64,000 nucleotides of DNA from positions 136,127,625-136,191,624 of the forward strand of contig CM063284.1 of assembly GCA_032173965.1 (NCBI GenBank). Direction: 5' to 3'. The DNA comes from Sitta carolinensis (taxonomy: Eukaryota > Chordata > Aves > Passeriformes > Sittidae). Below, piece after piece: positions 60,101 to 64,000 of the stretch (the first letter of the stretch is position 1; each line of letters starts with the position of its first letter). The notes under the pieces are model-generated. The model was not told the origin of the DNA. It made no database searches and saw nothing but the letters and a program-made list of their open reading frames with translations. The position numbers and the translations under genes are program-made.

Positions 60101-61805
60101 TCTGAGATGTGAAAATGCAGGTAAGAAAAGCACATTTGATCTTCAGAAACTGCAAAGATAATGTGAACAGAAGCCTACCATGAATAAGTAAAACTGCCTC
60201 CACCCATCAGCTGGAAACAGGGCTGCAATTTGTGATGATGTTTGTGATAGGAAATGTAAGCAATGGCTACTGAAATACTGAAGTGTCATTGGAAAGTGAC
60301 ATTCTTAATACAGAAGGATACTGTGTGAATTACACCCATCAATTTTGCATTGAATATTTTGCTTACTCTAGTTTTGAATTCTAAGTACAATAAATAATTG
60401 ACAATGAAAAGCACTAGCTCTGAACCAGACTGAAAACCTGATTATAGGTGAGCACAAGAGCTTTTCCATTCCCCTTTAAAAATTTTTTGGCTTGTGTATT
60501 GTCACATCTGCTGGACAGATGATGGGAGAATTTGCAGCATAAAGCAGCCTCTGTGTTGTAGTGCTGGCCAGTGGCATTTTGTTAGCTCAGCCTGCCAGTA
60601 ATTTCATTGTGATGCTTGGCAGAAACGAACTGGATTAATCTCCATATTGAAAGAGAGAGTCTGTATAACAGAGGCCATAATTTGGATGTTGGTTTTGGTC
60701 CTTTTGTGGCTGAACCGCATATGCAATTTTCACACAACAAAGCCTCTTATAAGAGATTGTTGGCTGGGAAGTGGGCCAAATTCATCTTCTTGTAATTCCA
60801 TGATATCAGGACACTTGCCAAGGGGAACATGTCACATTATTCCTACAATTAATCCTTATGAAGGCTTTCTGGACAAGCTTTTCTCCTTTACACTCTCAGT
60901 TTGAATACAGAGTTTGTTTTTGTGCAACACATTTGGGTGGAAGGGTCTTTAGGAAAAGGCTGTGTTTTGACTTAGTGCAATGCTTGCACAGTGAGATCAG
61001 GCCTCTTGGGTTTGTGGTACCAGTTCTATGAACTGTCTAAACTCAGGGGACAGGTATTTTCTCAGAATGTCTTCCTTCTTTTTTGTTACTGAAGTCTAAT
61101 TTCCTAGTGATATAAATAGCTGTGTTAATGACAGGTCCGTTTTGATCAGCTGTAAGCACACATCTTCCAGTAGTTTGGAAAACTGTGGTTCTCTTGGCTT
61201 CTCATCAAGGCCATCCTTTTACGTGGGGAAGAAACACCATACTCACTTCTTTTGACTTGGATTTTGTTTCTGGTATAGGAAAACAACACAGGTCTGTGGG
61301 GCAGGTTTGTCTACATTTTGACAGTGAAAGGCTGTGATTGGCAATAGTTCCACCTGTTTTTTGTCAATTCCTGACAAGAAGAGAAGATGCTAAAGTTAAA
61401 TGAGAACTGACAGCAGAAATAAAAAATAGCAACTGTAAATAGATTAAATCTGATCTTATTATTTTAACTTGGTGTTTACTTCTTACAAAAAGACAGGGTA
61501 TTTTTATATTCATCTGCAGAAGAACAATGAAGGCATGTGCTTGCACATAGTTAAGGGCAGAGGTGTGTATGATGTACAGGGCTGAACAGTAGGATGAGGT
61601 ATAAATTATTAGAATGTGATCTAATTTGTGGTATGGACCTGTGATGCACGTCAGTGAATGAGCTGTAAAGAATTTTTCCTCTGCAGTAAACCATATGTTC
61701 TTCACCTTTTATGAGAAGATAAGAGAAGTAAAACACATAAGGTCAGTCACAAAAAGACACCAGTAAAGATCAGCTGAAGAATGTCAACTTATTATTTTAA
61801 ATTAG

Positions 61806-61829
61806 AATTAATTTAAATTTAAATTAATT
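61806..61829. repeat. Perfect 24-bp AT palindrome
   Basis: The 24 bases centred at 61817/61818 equal their own reverse complement (half-site aattaatttaaa) with no spacer. All bases are A or T. It contains overlapping TTAATT/TAAATT words of the kind bound by homeodomain proteins, but AT-only palindromes also arise by chance in such DNA. Confidence 0.85.
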
Positions 61830-64000
61830 TTCTCTTTCCTGTTCTACCTTCATTTTTTTCTTCTTGTATATTCAGCATTAATGGCTTAATCTCGCTGTTC
61901 AGGGTTTCAGTAGTAGTAACTTTTATCACTGCAGCTAATCAGAAAAGCTGTGGAGTGATTGCATGCAGCCTGTAACTCAGGCAGTTTACAAAGGCTGCAA
62001 GGATGTTGCTTGTTTAGGACAAAAAAACTACGAGTTCATGGATGTGGCTTCACTGGACAACAGTTCTTAAAGACATGTTCATCTTGGAATGCTTTTCCAT
62101 AATTTGACATATGAATTGCATAATATATTTCATATCTCAGGCTGAGAGTTACAATTCAGAAATCTGTAACACAGAGCCAGCTGTAAAGAGTGAATTCATT
62201 AATTATCTTTTAACTATGTCCAAGCCACTTACCTTTTTTTGTTGTGTTGAAAAATGTGTTTAGGACAAGTCAATTCACTATGCTTGTTTTTATAGCAATT
62301 GCAAGAGGCCATTCTGAACTGCTTTTCAAGTTCTGTTGAGAATCTTGTTCATGCATTAGGTAGTGAAGAGTCATGCACACTTCATCCATTTCCCAGGATA
62401 TATCTCTTCTGCAGAGTTGCAAATAGAACTGCCTTTCTGAGTAAGCCATTGGAAATGAAATGTCTGTCACAGCTTGCAGGACCACACATTAATGCTACGT
62501 GACTTACAAGCACTTTTCATTTTATTGAAAGCTGTACAGAATTGAGGATTATTAGAGAAAATCTTACATCTGCATGGTCTTTATTTTCTTGACAAGGAAG
62601 AGGATTTAATTTGCAGAAGCTGTTACAAAGGCCTAGTTTTTTCCACATCATAATAGGCATTTCACATAATCTTAGTTAGATTACGTATATGTTAGATTAT
62701 TATATTAACTGTAGACTTCTTATAAGACCCTACCTAACTTCAGGCTATTCTAGGTCCTTTTATATGTTGTATATACATACAGTTCATCAGCTGTTTCTTG
62801 GGGGTCTGAGAAAGACTGTGAACAACTGAGGTTTACATTGACTAGTGTTGGGCCTGGTTTTAGGTGGGATTTCTTCCTTATCCTTACCCCAGCTTAAAGG
62901 GGCTCCTGGTGTCTGCAAAGCAGAAACATAACATAAAGAAAACATATAATAGTACCTGAAATACCTTTAAATAGGCCTTAGTGTAAGTTTAGATTTTTTT
63001 TGTCTCATGTAGAAATCCTATAATAGGGAAGCAGGCAAAAACCACCTGCACAAAATTTCCCTCCCATTTTCCTTTGGGAAGGGATGTGTCTGCTCAGGCT
63101 TTTTGACATGCAAGTGGGAGGCACATGCAAAATGGACTGTGCACCTGCTGACAGTGCCATTCTCTAGAAGTGCCAGAACATCAGGGTTATGTTTTTTTCA
63201 GAAAATATTCTATTTCATATATAACAAACAATAACAAAGTAATTATAACTAAATTGTTCTGCTTAGTATTTAATTAAAATATATTTTATAAAGGAATGAC
63301 TGATCATAGGTCAACCTCACTATTTACCAAATTTAAATGCATCCAAACTGCTACAAACAGAGTCTGGCAGCTGTGCTTTTGTCTGGAGATGTGACTTCTA
63401 GTATTTGTGTTTATACAAAATTGGTTGTAATTGAATAAAGCATCTCAGTCTTAGAGACATAATTAACTCCAGCCCTACTCTTTGGTGAATGACCTTTTCA
63501 AGCATGCAGAGCCCTGAAGACCCCTGTCTGCAATCAGAGGTGTGACTCCAGCCTGCACGGCTCTTCCCCTTCTGCATGAGGCTCTGTGGGGAGAGCACAG
63601 ACAGCTCAGCAACTGCTGCTCCAGCACAGTTTGGATGGTGAGCATCTCAACAGAGTGTGTCCTGCTAAAGCTGTGTTTATGCAGGGATACTTCAATGGAG
63701 CTTTGAGATGACAATGCTGTAGCAAATGAGAAAAACATGTCACTCATCAATCATAACAACATGAAAATACTTTGCTATGTCAGAAAACAAAAATTAACTT
63801 TACAAAAGACCTCTTAACTTTCTCCTTCCCTTTTTGCTCCTTTTTGTTCTCAGCCACATGTACAATACCACAAGCTCAGATTTGACCAGAAAAATTTCTC
63901 TCTGAAGGATAAGTTGCTCAATGTACATAGTTAATATAATATAAAGTTTGAAGTGGTTTATTAACTTACTAACAACACATGATTAAAGTGATCATTGAAG
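61830..64000. other. Unique AT-rich sequence, no gene seen
   Basis: Short open frames only. The overlapping minus-strand frames at 63398-63750 (66 and 91 codons) have no recognisable domain. No LINE, LTR, satellite or RNA gene was recognised up to the window edge. Confidence 0.5.

Larger units (their letters stand above)
51123..61805. other. Unique sequence, no gene seen
   Basis: About 10.7 kb contain no convincing gene. The part at 51230-51510 is GC-richer and has overlapping frames of 74-83 codons without a domain; it adjoins the LTR and may be old retroelement. A run of 18 T lies at 52852-52869. At 58080-58480 two opposing frames (100 codons +, 134 codons -) overlap without recognisable motifs. 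A tiny telomere-like phrase is at 57120-57134. Confidence 0.5.

Overview
The window reads as nuclear DNA from a bird, most likely a songbird. The clearest evidence is several CR1-type LINE fragments: one carries a reverse transcriptase with an FADD box, and others show the family's typical 3' tail. There are also endogenous retrovirus remnants and solo-LTR-like elements with avian-style architecture. Base composition is AT-rich outside the mobile elements. I found no intact protein-coding gene, no convincing exon and no RNA gene. The longest ATG-started frames (about 130-170 codons) lie in low-complexity, GC-rich LTR or transposon sequence and look like chance. The window is best read as intergenic or deep-intronic DNA.

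Layout. Positions 1-9.4 kb are mostly unique AT-rich DNA. They hold an 80-bp repeat pair (2444-2523 and 6189-6268, 76/80 identical) and a stretch almost without G on the + strand (about 3085-3422). A decayed endogenous retrovirus pol region on the minus strand fills about 9.39-11.70 kb, with protease, reverse transcriptase, RNase H and integrase remnants in the normal order. Unique DNA follows to 18.1 kb. From 18.1 to 21.46 kb lies a nested structure: a 5'-truncated plus-strand CR1 is split within its reverse transcriptase by about 1.56 kb of foreign DNA. That insert includes a CpG-rich, promoter-bearing LTR-like element on the minus strand (19149-19978).

From 21.5 to 42 kb the DNA is unique and interrupted by a CR1 3' end at 27.8 kb, a perfect 34-bp tandem duplication at 29.06 kb, a 167-nt uninterrupted polypurine tract at 30.46 kb, A-rich tracts at 30.9 and 31.6 kb, a second LTR-like element near 35.1 kb, and two back-to-back CR1 ends at 37.1-37.56 kb. 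At 41.37-41.45 kb three nested inverted repeats could fold into a three-way junction.

From 42 to 64 kb the main features are a poly(T) tract, a GC-rich block with a good poly(A) signal configuration near 43.6 kb, a well-preserved ERV-L-like solo LTR on the minus strand (about 50.39-51.12 kb), and a perfect 24-bp AT palindrome at 61.8 kb.

Nothing here works together as a pathway. The visible history is one of retroelement insertion, decay and local rearrangement. I did not find a new biological system. The observations most worth checking are the G-depleted tract, the nested CR1/LTR insertion, the three-way-junction inverted repeats, and the fold-back duplication inside the retroviral RNase H remnant. 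All family assignments come from reading the sequence and were not confirmed by database search.
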